In this document: positions 1 to 5,356 of the stretch, one piece after another
How positions within the stretch are numbered: the first letter of the stretch is position 1
Layout of the letters: the number at the start of each line of letters is the position of its first letter
DNA from: an uncultured Candidatus Melainabacteria bacterium
Lineage (GTDB): Bacteria; Cyanobacteriota; Vampirovibrionia; Gastranaerophilales; Gastranaerophilaceae
DNA length: 7,938 nucleotides
Direction: 5' to 3'
NCBI GenBank assembly: GCA_934699705.1
Contig: CAKUXD010000048.1
Location: 1 to 7,938, forward strand
Position numbers and translations under genes: made by a program
The notes under the pieces: generated by a model
Database searches by the model: none
The model's input: only the letters and a program-made list of their open reading frames with translations
Told to the model about the DNA's origin: nothing

Positions 1-528
1 CCCTATGGTGGCGGAGCAGGAATGGTTTTAGCACCACAACCTTATGTAGATGCTTATGAGAGTATAGAAAAATTAGAAAATTCTTGTACATTAATGATGA
101 CGCCTCAGGGAGAACCTTTCGATAATGATATAGCTAGAGAATTAGCTAATTACGATCAAATTGTAATTTTATGTGGTCATTATGAAGGCTTTGATGAAAG
201 AATTCGTGAAATAATTAATCCTCGCGAAATTTCAATAGGAGATTTTGTTTTGACAGGTGGAGAATTGCCAGCTCTTTGTATGATTGATTGTGTAAGTCGC
301 AAGTTAGATGGTGTTTTGGGTAAAATTGAATCAGCCGATGAAGATAGTTTTGAAAACGGCTTGTTAGAATATCCACACTATACAAAGCCACGAGAATACA
401 GAGGTTTAAAAGTTCCAGAAGTTTTACTAAACGGTAATCATAAAGAAATTGAAGCGTTTAGAAAATCTGAGATGATAAAGCGAACAGAAAAGCGTCGTCC
501 AGACTTGATTAAGAAGTATAATGCTTAA
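1..528 (+). CDS. trmD: tRNA (guanine-37-N1)-methyltransferase TrmD, 5'-truncated by the window edge
   Basis: TrmD transfers a methyl group from S-adenosylmethionine to N1 of G37 in tRNAs, next to the anticodon, which prevents +1 frameshifting. The frame is open from base 1 and begins inside the family motif PYGGGAGM; the ATG at 22 is internal, not a start. The visible 175 residues carry CGHYEGFDER (58-67), the trefoil-knot SAM-binding loop SIGDFVLTGGELPA (78-91), the EDSF motif whose Asp (115) corresponds to the catalytic Asp169 of E. coli TrmD, and PHYTKP, VLLNGNH and RRPDL in the usual order. About 55-65 N-terminal residues are missing to the left, judging from the usual length of 220-250. 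The protein ends soon after RRPDL, so its C-terminal tail is short but not outside the family range. The gene runs head-on into the regulator gene, sharing four bases. Confidence 0.97.
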   Translation, partial: PYGGGAGMVLAPQPYVDAYESIEKLENSCTLMMTPQGEPFDNDIARELANYDQIVILCGHYEGFDERIREIINPREISIGDFVLTGGELPALCMIDCVSRKLDGVLGKIESADEDSFENGLLEYPHYTKPREYRGLKVPEVLLNGNHKEIEAFRKSEMIKRTEKRRPDLIKKYNA

Positions 529-1655
529 TTTTCCTGATAGTTTGCGTATTTAGGATTTACGGCTACCCATTCAAACGGCATTTGTGCAGATATTTTTGGA
601 ATTGCTTTTACGTAAGTTCCGCCATATCTTCCTCTTGAAAAAGTTAGATATCCTTCTTGAGCAAGATTTTGGAAGGCTTTTCTAATCGTATTTGGACTAA
701 TATCCATCAAATTAGACATTTCCATGATAGATGGGAGCTTTGAATTTATTGAATATTTTTCAATAATAAGATTTTTTATCGCGTCTTGAATTCTTTCGTA
801 GTGGTATCTTGCGGTTAATTGAGATTTCGCAAATATTGCGGTTTCTGCTTGAGGTTGGAGTTTTGATTTGTTAGGTATTTTTATAACGCAAGTCCCATAT
901 CTTCCTCTTTTGGGTAAAAGTATTCCTTCTTTTGTTAGTATTTCCAATGCGTTATGAATTGTTTTAATGCTTACTTTTAGTAATTCTGCAAGTTTCGCGT
1001 GAGTTGGTAATTTGTCGCCAAGTCTTAGATTTTTTGTAATATACATTTTTAAATCTTCGGCAACTTTGTTAGTTAAAGAATTGGAGATATCTTGATTAAT
1101 TTTGTAGTCATCTTTTTTTAAAATCCAACTTAAATCTTTATTGTTAGTTTTTTCAATAATTCCTTCACTAACGAGGGCTTCCATAGCCAGACCAGTTGTA
1201 TTTACTGGGATATTTATGTATTTTGAAATTGCTCTGACAGAAGGTAATTGTTCACCTGCTTTAAAATTATTTTTTTGAAGGAAGGTTTTAATTAATTCAA
1301 CGGCTAGTTCACGTTTTGAAGAAGATTTTCTTAGCTTAACATTTTTATTGTTAATATCTGCAATCATGGTACCGACGCATTGTTTAGAATATAGAAGACC
1401 TTTATTTTCCAAATGTCTGTATATATTTTGAATTGTACCGACGCTTATATCTAAAAGGTCGGACATTAAACGTTTTGTAGGCATTAAATCATTCGGAAAA
1501 ATTGTTTTGTTAAAATTATCTTTTATCCATTTTTCTATCGCGTTAACAAGAAATTCTGTTTTTGTACCGTTGTGTTCAACATTTATAAAATCAGCAAATT
1601 CGCTAATTGGAATGTGTTTTAATTTTGATTTGTCAGGTTTTATGAATTTATCCAT
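525..1655 (-). CDS. Transcription regulator made of four tandem GntR-type winged-helix domains
   Basis: A 376-aa DNA-binding protein. I see four copies of a GntR-like winged helix at about residues 33-99, 115-179, 196-260 and 283-351. Each has the (L/M)P(T/S) turn (58-60, 137-139, 216-218, 307-309), a recognition helix ending in an EGxL-like turn (71-88, 150-167, 229-246, 320-337) and a wing. Copy spacing is 79, 79 and 91 residues. Wings 3 and 4 are canonical (RGRYGTCV, RGRYGGTYV), wing 1 keeps VGT, and wing 2 is degenerate. Known GntR subfamilies (FadR, HutC, MocR, YtrA) pair one such domain with an effector or aminotransferase domain; none is visible here, and the C-terminal 25 residues are an unassigned tail. 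The ATG at 1655 is the only plausible start: an in-frame TGA lies 15 bases upstream and no Shine-Dalgarno is present. It is transcribed divergently from metK, which is a possible target. Winged-helix identity is firm; target and ligand are unknown. Confidence 0.93.
   Translation of the reverse strand: MDKFIKPDKSKLKHIPISEFADFINVEHNGTKTEFLVNAIEKWIKDNFNKTIFPNDLMPTKRLMSDLLDISVGTIQNIYRHLENKGLLYSKQCVGTMIADINNKNVKLRKSSSKRELAVELIKTFLQKNNFKAGEQLPSVRAISKYINIPVNTTGLAMEALVSEGIIEKTNNKDLSWILKKDDYKINQDISNSLTNKVAEDLKMYITKNLRLGDKLPTHAKLAELLKVSIKTIHNALEILTKEGILLPKRGRYGTCVIKIPNKSKLQPQAETAIFAKSQLTARYHYERIQDAIKNLIIEKYSINSKLPSIMEMSNLMDISPNTIRKAFQNLAQEGYLTFSRGRYGGTYVKAIPKISAQMPFEWVAVNPKYANYQEN
622..909 (-). repeat. 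15-bp perfect direct repeat inside the regulator gene (622-636 and 895-909)
   Basis: The plus-strand string CCATATCTTCCTCTT occurs at 622-636 and again at 895-909, exactly 273 bp (91 codons) apart. It encodes the RGRYG wing motif of winged helices 4 and 3. Identity at DNA level in an otherwise diverged pair suggests a shared duplication origin, gene conversion, or strong selection on the wing. The feature span covers both copies. Confidence 0.8.
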
Positions 1656-1661
1656 GGTTTT

Positions 1662-1691
1662 ATTATATCATATTTGTAAAAAAACAATCAA
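1662..1691 (-). promoter_or_regulatory. Promoter of the regulator gene, extended -10, predicted leaderless start
   Basis: On the minus strand there is a perfect TATAAT (1667-1662) preceded by TGA, giving an extended -10 of the TGn type. A TTGATT -35 lies at 1691-1686, with an 18-bp spacer. Counting from the -10, +1 falls on 1655, the A of the ATG. No purine-rich ribosome binding site lies before the ATG, so the transcript is probably leaderless. The AT-rich tandem repeat just upstream could act as an UP element. Confidence 0.6.
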
Positions 1692-1711
1692 AATTTTATA
1701 AAAATTTTATA
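1690..1711. repeat. Perfect tandem 11-bp repeat between divergent promoters
   Basis: AAAATTTTATA at 1690-1700 is repeated exactly at 1701-1711. The unit contains the palindrome AAAATTTT, and its 11-bp period places both copies on about the same face of the helix. It sits between the -35 of the regulator (1686-1691) and the -35 of metK (1725-1730). It could be an UP element for either promoter, an intrinsically bent tract, or an operator for the multi-winged-helix protein. The repeat is seen directly; its function is inferred. Confidence 0.55.
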
Positions 1712-1724
1712 CGATTGATAATAT

Positions 1725-1753
1725 TTGATTTTTGGTGTTGTTTGATTTACGAT
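1725..1753 (+). promoter_or_regulatory. Probable metK promoter
   Basis: TTGATT (1725-1730) and TACGAT (1748-1753) are separated by 17 bp; each matches the sigma-70 consensus at 4 of 6 positions. The predicted +1 is near 1760, so the transcript would begin just before the GC-rich leader hairpin. TTTGATTT occurs at 1724-1731 and 1741-1748, overlapping the -35 and the spacer/-10. The same core lies inverted at 1686-1692, over the divergent -35. Confidence 0.45.
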
Positions 1754-1762
1754 TTAATTAAA

Positions 1763-1815
1763 TAGGCCGGGTCGGAATTAAAAAACTTACCGGCGAGTAC
1801 ATATAAATTAAGGAG
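1763..1815 (+). promoter_or_regulatory. Candidate structured 5' leader RNA of metK (possible SAM-responsive pseudoknot)
   Basis: In an AT-rich region the leader contains GCCGG (1766-1770) followed directly by GTCGG (1771-1775); either can pair with CCGGC (1790-1794), the second with one G-U. In the first register the loop is 19 nt and ends in CUUA (1786-1789), which is complementary to UAAG (1809-1812), the start of the AAGGAG ribosome binding site. This gives an H-type pseudoknot over the translation start, the architecture used by the SAM-II and SAM/SAH riboswitches. I do not recognise the conserved nucleotides of SAM-I, SAM-II, SAM-III or SAM/SAH. The pairings are seen; regulation by SAM is inferred from the downstream gene. 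Confidence 0.4.
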
Positions 1816-1823
1816 AATGCAAA

Positions 1824-3095
1824 ATGGCATTAAAAAATTATTTATTTACTTCTGAATCAGTAACAGAAGGACACCCAGACAAAGTTTGCGATCAAATTTC
1901 TGACGCAATTTTGGACGAATTTTTAACAAAGGATAGTAAATCTCGTGTAGCAGCAGAAACTACCGTAACAACAGGTATGGCACTTGTTTGCGGTGAAATA
2001 ACATCTGATTGTTACGTAGATATTCCGTCTGTCGTTAGAAGTACAATTAAAAACATTGGTTACGAAGGTGAAAACGGTGGCGGTTTTGATTACAAAACTT
2101 GCGCAGTTTTAACAAGTATTGATGAACAATCAACAGACATTGCTGGTGGTGTAAACAAGGCGTTAGAATCAAGAGATGATAATGCAGATGTTTCATCACA
2201 AGAAACTGAAGAAATTGGTGCTGGCGACCAAGGTATTATGTTTGGTTATGCTTGCGACGAAACCCCTGAGTTAATGCCTTTACCAATCAGTTTAGCTCAT
2301 AAATTATCTTATAGATTATCAAGAGTAAGAAAAAAAGGATTAGTTGATTATTTGCGACCTGATGGAAAATCACAGGTTACAGTTGAATATGTAGATGGCA
2401 AACCTGCAAGAATTCATACAGTGTTGATTTCAACTCAACATGACCCTGTAATCGGTATAGAAAGTGATAATCAAAAAGTTCAAGCAATTATCCAAAAGGA
2501 TATTAAAGAACTTGTAATAGATTATGTATTTAAAAATGAAAAAATTAAACCTGATGCAAACACAATAATATTAGTAAATCCATCTGGACGTTTTGTAATT
2601 GGTGGACCACAAGGTGATGCAGGTTTAACAGGTAGAAAAATCATCGTAGATACATACGGTGGCTACTCAAGACATGGTGGTGGAGCTTTTTCAGGAAAAG
2701 ATCCTACAAAAGTTGACCGTTCAGCTGCTTATGCGGCTAGATATGTAGCTAAGAACATTGTAAAAGCAGGATTGGCAGAAAAATGTGAAATTGAATTAGC
2801 TTATGCAATTGGTGTTGCTGAACCTATTTCAGTTTTAGTTGATACATTTGGTACTGGTGCAATTGCTGATGAAGATTTATCAGAATTGGTAAGCAAAAAC
2901 TTTGATTTAAAACCAAGTGGAATTATTAACAAATTTGATTTAAGAAATTTACCAGCAAAAAATGGTGGTAAATTCTATCAAAAACTAGCTGCTTACGGTC
3001 ATATGGGCAGAACTGATTTAGAAGTTCCTTGGGAAGAAACTGATAAAGCAGAAATCTTAAAAGAACAAGCGCAGGCATATAAAGCGTTAGTTTAG
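1824..3095 (+). CDS. metK: S-adenosylmethionine synthetase (methionine adenosyltransferase)
   Basis: MetK makes S-adenosylmethionine from methionine and ATP, releasing phosphate and pyrophosphate, in the cytoplasm as a homotetramer. Signature segments are TSESVTEGHPDK (9-20, with the ATP-contacting His17), GAGDQG (132-137), GDAGLTGRKIIVDTYGG (264-280) and GGAFSGKDPTKVDRS (285-299), the phosphate-binding region. Length is 423 aa against about 384 in E. coli; additional residues lie around 114-131 before GAGDQG and in the C-terminal third. The end of the protein, HMGRTDLEVPWEETDKAE, resembles the cyanobacterial type. The start is fixed by AAGGAG at 1810-1815, 8 nt before the ATG. It has its own promoter and leader, and a terminator follows directly, so it is probably monocistronic. 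It feeds the upstream SAM-dependent TrmD and all other methyl transfers. Confidence 0.98.
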   Translation: MALKNYLFTSESVTEGHPDKVCDQISDAILDEFLTKDSKSRVAAETTVTTGMALVCGEITSDCYVDIPSVVRSTIKNIGYEGENGGGFDYKTCAVLTSIDEQSTDIAGGVNKALESRDDNADVSSQETEEIGAGDQGIMFGYACDETPELMPLPISLAHKLSYRLSRVRKKGLVDYLRPDGKSQVTVEYVDGKPARIHTVLISTQHDPVIGIESDNQKVQAIIQKDIKELVIDYVFKNEKIKPDANTIILVNPSGRFVIGGPQGDAGLTGRKIIVDTYGGYSRHGGGAFSGKDPTKVDRSAAYAARYVAKNIVKAGLAEKCEIELAYAIGVAEPISVLVDTFGTGAIADEDLSELVSKNFDLKPSGIINKFDLRNLPAKNGGKFYQKLAAYGHMGRTDLEVPWEETDKAEILKEQAQAYKALV

Positions 3096-3110
3096 TTGAG
3101 GTTAAAATTT

Positions 3111-3136
3111 GGGGATTATTTTATAATCCCCTTTTT
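3111..3136 (+). terminator. Intrinsic terminator of metK
   Basis: A 9-bp perfect stem (GGGGATTAT at 3111-3119 pairing with ATAATCCCC at 3123-3131) with a 3-nt loop is followed at once by five T residues (3132-3136). It starts 15 nt after the metK TAG. The crcB start codon is only 22 nt beyond the T tract. Confidence 0.92.
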
Positions 3137-3158
3137 ATATTTTTAAAGGATTTTATAA

Positions 3159-3542
3159 ATGTTCTTAAATATTTTTTCTATATTTTTAGGTGGCGGAATT
3201 GGCGCAGTAATGCGTTATTTAACGAGCCTTTTATACTTAAAGGTTTTTAATTTTAATTTTCCATTAGCAACTTTAAGTGTAAATTTAGTAGGTTCTTTTT
3301 TATTAGGAATTTTAGCTGTATATTTATTTGAAGACGATACAATTCCTGAACCTGTAAAATATGCATTAACAGTTGGTTTATGCGGTGGATTTACGACCTT
3401 TAGCACGTTTGCGTTTGAGGTTTTTGATATGTTAAAACGAGGAGAATATTTTATATCAGTTTTTTATATTGTTTTAAGTGTATTTTTATCAGTTTTAATT
3501 GCAGCAGCAGGTTTTTATTGGACGAAAAATTATGTTTACTAA
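3159..3542 (+). CDS. crcB: Fluoride ion channel CrcB/Fluc
   Basis: Small inner-membrane protein that exports fluoride as an antiparallel dual-topology dimer. The 127 residues match the usual length. Four hydrophobic segments are visible at about 4-22, 34-57, 66-86 and 99-121. Family motifs are GGGIGAVMRY (11-20), VNLVGSF with pore Asn42, and CGGFTTFSTF (75-84), which supplies the pore phenylalanines Phe81 and Phe84 and the central sodium-site region. AAAGGA at 3145-3150 lies 8 nt before the ATG. There is no room for a fluoride riboswitch between the metK terminator and this gene, and I see no convincing promoter. The 3' end overlaps the next gene by 11 nt, pointing to co-translation with the formyltransferase. 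A single gene copy suggests a homodimer, although a second copy elsewhere cannot be excluded. Confidence 0.95.
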   Translation: MFLNIFSIFLGGGIGAVMRYLTSLLYLKVFNFNFPLATLSVNLVGSFLLGILAVYLFEDDTIPEPVKYALTVGLCGGFTTFSTFAFEVFDMLKRGEYFISVFYIVLSVFLSVLIAAAGFYWTKNYVY

Positions 3543-4473
3543 TAAACCGTCAAAAAAAAGAATTTTATTTATTGGACTTCCTGATATGGCGTATATTTGT
3601 TTGGAAGGTGTGTTAAATGCAGGTTTTGAAGTTGTTGGGGTAATGGGACCAAAACGTAATCATGAAACTTATACAAATTTTAAGAAATTTGCACTTTCAA
3701 AGGGTATGAATTTTATAGATTGGACTGATTTGAAAGAACCTCAATTTTTAGATTACATAAAATCATTAAACATAGATGTTGCGGTTGTTTCGTCGTTTAA
3801 TTGTAAAATTCCGAAAGAATTTTTAAATATACCAAAATTTGGATTTATAAATATTCACCCTTCTTTATTACCTAATTATCGCGGTGGAAATCCTTATACG
3901 AACGTGATTATGAATGGAGAGAAGGAAACAGGTGTAACTATTCATTTTATGGACGAAGATTTTGATACAGGTGATATAATTACTCAGAAAACGGTAGAAA
4001 TTTCTCCGATAGAAACGATGGGGACTTTATTTAACAGATTGAACCTATTAGGAATGCAGTTGCTAGTTGAGGTTTTAACAGAGTTGGAAAAAACTGATAA
4101 ATTACCAAGATACAAGCAACCTAGTGGTGAGTTTATATCTGGAAAAAGTATCAAGGATAAGGATTTATTTATTGATTATAGAAAATCTGCGGTTGAAATT
4201 GATCGTTTTATCAGGGCATTAAATCCTTTTTTAATTGCGTCAACTACATTTAGGGGTAATATGATAAAAATTTTCATGGCGCAAGTTGTTGAAGAAAGTT
4301 CTGCGAGATTTCCGATAGGTTCAATTGCAAGGATAGAAGCAGATAAATTTTATATAGCGACTGGTAATGGTTATATTTGTCCGACAGCAATACAATTTGG
4401 AAGTTTTTTCATTGGTAATGCTCAGGATTTTATACGAATTTTAGCGCCAAAGATAGGTGAGGTATTTAAGTAA
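3532..4473 (+). CDS. Formyltransferase of the Fmt family (methionyl-tRNA formyltransferase-like)
   Basis: A 313-aa formyltetrahydrofolate-dependent formyltransferase. The N-terminal Rossmann-type domain carries the catalytic set Asn107, His109 (NIHPSLLPNYRG, 107-118) and Asp145 (FDTGDI), with the same His-to-Asp spacing of 36 as E. coli Fmt. Residues about 203-310 look like the Fmt C-terminal OB-like domain (FISGKSIKDKDLFIDY, the IRALNP segment, YIATGNGY). The insertion that canonical Fmt uses to grip initiator tRNA (QPDxPxGRG, near residue 40) is missing; GPKRNHETY stands there. RGGNPY replaces the usual RGAAP. It may therefore be an Fmt paralogue that formylates another amine, or a diverged Fmt. 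The start is the ATG at 3532, inside crcB; a TTG at 3499 in the same frame would overlap crcB by 44 nt and adds only MQQQVFIGRKI. The stop overlaps the next start (TAATG). Confidence 0.85.
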   Translation: MFTNKPSKKRILFIGLPDMAYICLEGVLNAGFEVVGVMGPKRNHETYTNFKKFALSKGMNFIDWTDLKEPQFLDYIKSLNIDVAVVSSFNCKIPKEFLNIPKFGFINIHPSLLPNYRGGNPYTNVIMNGEKETGVTIHFMDEDFDTGDIITQKTVEISPIETMGTLFNRLNLLGMQLLVEVLTELEKTDKLPRYKQPSGEFISGKSIKDKDLFIDYRKSAVEIDRFIRALNPFLIASTTFRGNMIKIFMAQVVEESSARFPIGSIARIEADKFYIATGNGYICPTAIQFGSFFIGNAQDFIRILAPKIGEVFK

Positions 4474-5300
4474 TGGAAGAATTAAAATTTTTAACTGCGG
4501 GTATGCCTTTAAGAACTGATAAAAAAATTGGTTATGCAAACGCGTTTGAAGTTTTGAAGGAGATGAATTTAGACGGAATTGAAGTTGAATTTGTTCAGGG
4601 GGTTAGAATGAGTGATAAATCCCGACAAATTGTTAAAGAGGCTTCAAAAAACTTTACTTTTACGGCTCATGGTCCGTATTATATTAATCTTAACGCAAGA
4701 GAACAGGAAAAAATTGATGCAAGTATCAAGCGCATAGTTGATACTGCGACTGTTGCAAACGAATTTGGCGGATATAGCATAACTTATCACGCGGCATTTT
4801 ATTTGGGAAATGAAAAAGATATTGTTTTCAAAAGGGTTGTAGAGCGTACGGCTCAAATTATTGAGATATTAGAAAAAGAAAATAACAGGATTTGGATTAG
4901 ACCAGAAACGACAGGTAAAGGAACTCAATGGGGCGATGTTGATGAAATAATCGCACTTTCAAAAGAATTTCCACAAGTTTTACCATGTGTAGATTTTGCG
5001 CATGTTCACGCAAGAAGTGGTGGTGGATTTAATACCTACGAAGATTTTTGTAATATTTTAGATAAAATTGCAACAAATTTGGGCGATGTTGCTATAAATA
5101 ATTTTCACGCTCATTTGGCAGGTATTGCATATTCTGAAAAAGGCGAAAAACATCATTTACCTTTGCAAGAGTCTGATATGAATTACAAAGATTTATTGAA
5201 GGCGTTTAAAAAATTTGACGTAAAAGGTGCTATTGTCTGTGAAAGTCCTAATATTGAAGATGATTGCAAATTAATTAAAGATTATTATTGCGCTTTGTAA
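4473..5300 (+). CDS. nfo: Endonuclease IV-family TIM-barrel protein (AP endonuclease)
   Basis: Endonuclease IV cuts the backbone 5' to abasic sites in base-excision repair with a cluster of three zinc ions. The 275 residues (E. coli Nfo has 285) start with TAGMPLRT and DGIEVEFVQGVRMS, which recall the archaeal/thermophile-type subgroup rather than E. coli Nfo. Likely metal ligands in order are His66 (AHGPYY), His106 (YHAAF), Glu145 (RPETTG), Asp174 and His177 (VDFAHVHAR), His212 or His214 (FHAHLAG), His227/His228 and Glu257 (CESPN). The position equivalent to E. coli Asp229 appears to be Glu225 (GEKHHLP), a conservative change. The ATG shares its A with the preceding TAA, and GAGG at 4459-4462 serves as ribosome binding site, so translation is coupled to the formyltransferase. 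A non-DNA role in this subgroup cannot be ruled out. Confidence 0.88.
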   Translation: MEELKFLTAGMPLRTDKKIGYANAFEVLKEMNLDGIEVEFVQGVRMSDKSRQIVKEASKNFTFTAHGPYYINLNAREQEKIDASIKRIVDTATVANEFGGYSITYHAAFYLGNEKDIVFKRVVERTAQIIEILEKENNRIWIRPETTGKGTQWGDVDEIIALSKEFPQVLPCVDFAHVHARSGGGFNTYEDFCNILDKIATNLGDVAINNFHAHLAGIAYSEKGEKHHLPLQESDMNYKDLLKAFKKFDVKGAIVCESPNIEDDCKLIKDYYCAL

Positions 5301-5305
5301 ATTTG

Positions 5306-5314
5306 TGTTATAAT
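5306..5314 (+). promoter_or_regulatory. Extended -10 promoter of the thioesterase gene
   Basis: TGT followed by a perfect TATAAT (5309-5314) forms an extended -10 element 42 nt before the thioesterase ATG; no good -35 is visible. The predicted +1 is near 5321, giving a leader of about 36 nt. It lies 5 nt after the stop of the endonuclease gene, so it starts a new transcription unit. Confidence 0.6.
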
Positions 5315-5356
5315 TGTTTTGTACTTAGTATTTAAGACTAGATAAGGCGTATAATA

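Noticed and set aside
22..24. ATG at 22 as the trmD start
   Set aside because: The frame is open to base 1 and encodes the conserved PYGGGAG immediately before it, so the gene continues to the left.
525..1655. MocR/PdxR-type regulator
   Set aside because: No aminotransferase-like domain or PLP-lysine motif is present; all 376 residues apart from short linkers and ends are accounted for by winged-helix repeats.
1507..1701. Plus-strand frame of 64 codons over the regulator start
   Set aside because: It is antisense to a well-supported gene, has no family motif, and its composition fits a shadow frame.
1754..1823. A known SAM-I (S-box) or SMK-box riboswitch before metK
   Set aside because: The leader from the predicted start is only about 64 nt and lacks the S-box core and kink-turn sequences. 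No CUCC-type anti-Shine-Dalgarno stretch of the SMK kind is present.
3096..3158. Fluoride riboswitch before crcB
   Set aside because: The 63-bp gap is largely the metK terminator, and the conserved fluoride-motif sequence is absent.
3215..3406. Minus-strand frame inside crcB
   Set aside because: It is a shadow of the membrane-protein coding strand, with no ribosome binding site or recognisable motif. The same holds for minus-strand frames at 4644-4856 and 5883-6101.
3499..3531. TTG at 3499 as start of the formyltransferase
   Set aside because: It would add an atypical MQQQVFIGRKI leader and a 44-nt overlap with crcB. The ATG at 3532 gives the normal family N-terminus and a GGA at 3520-3522.
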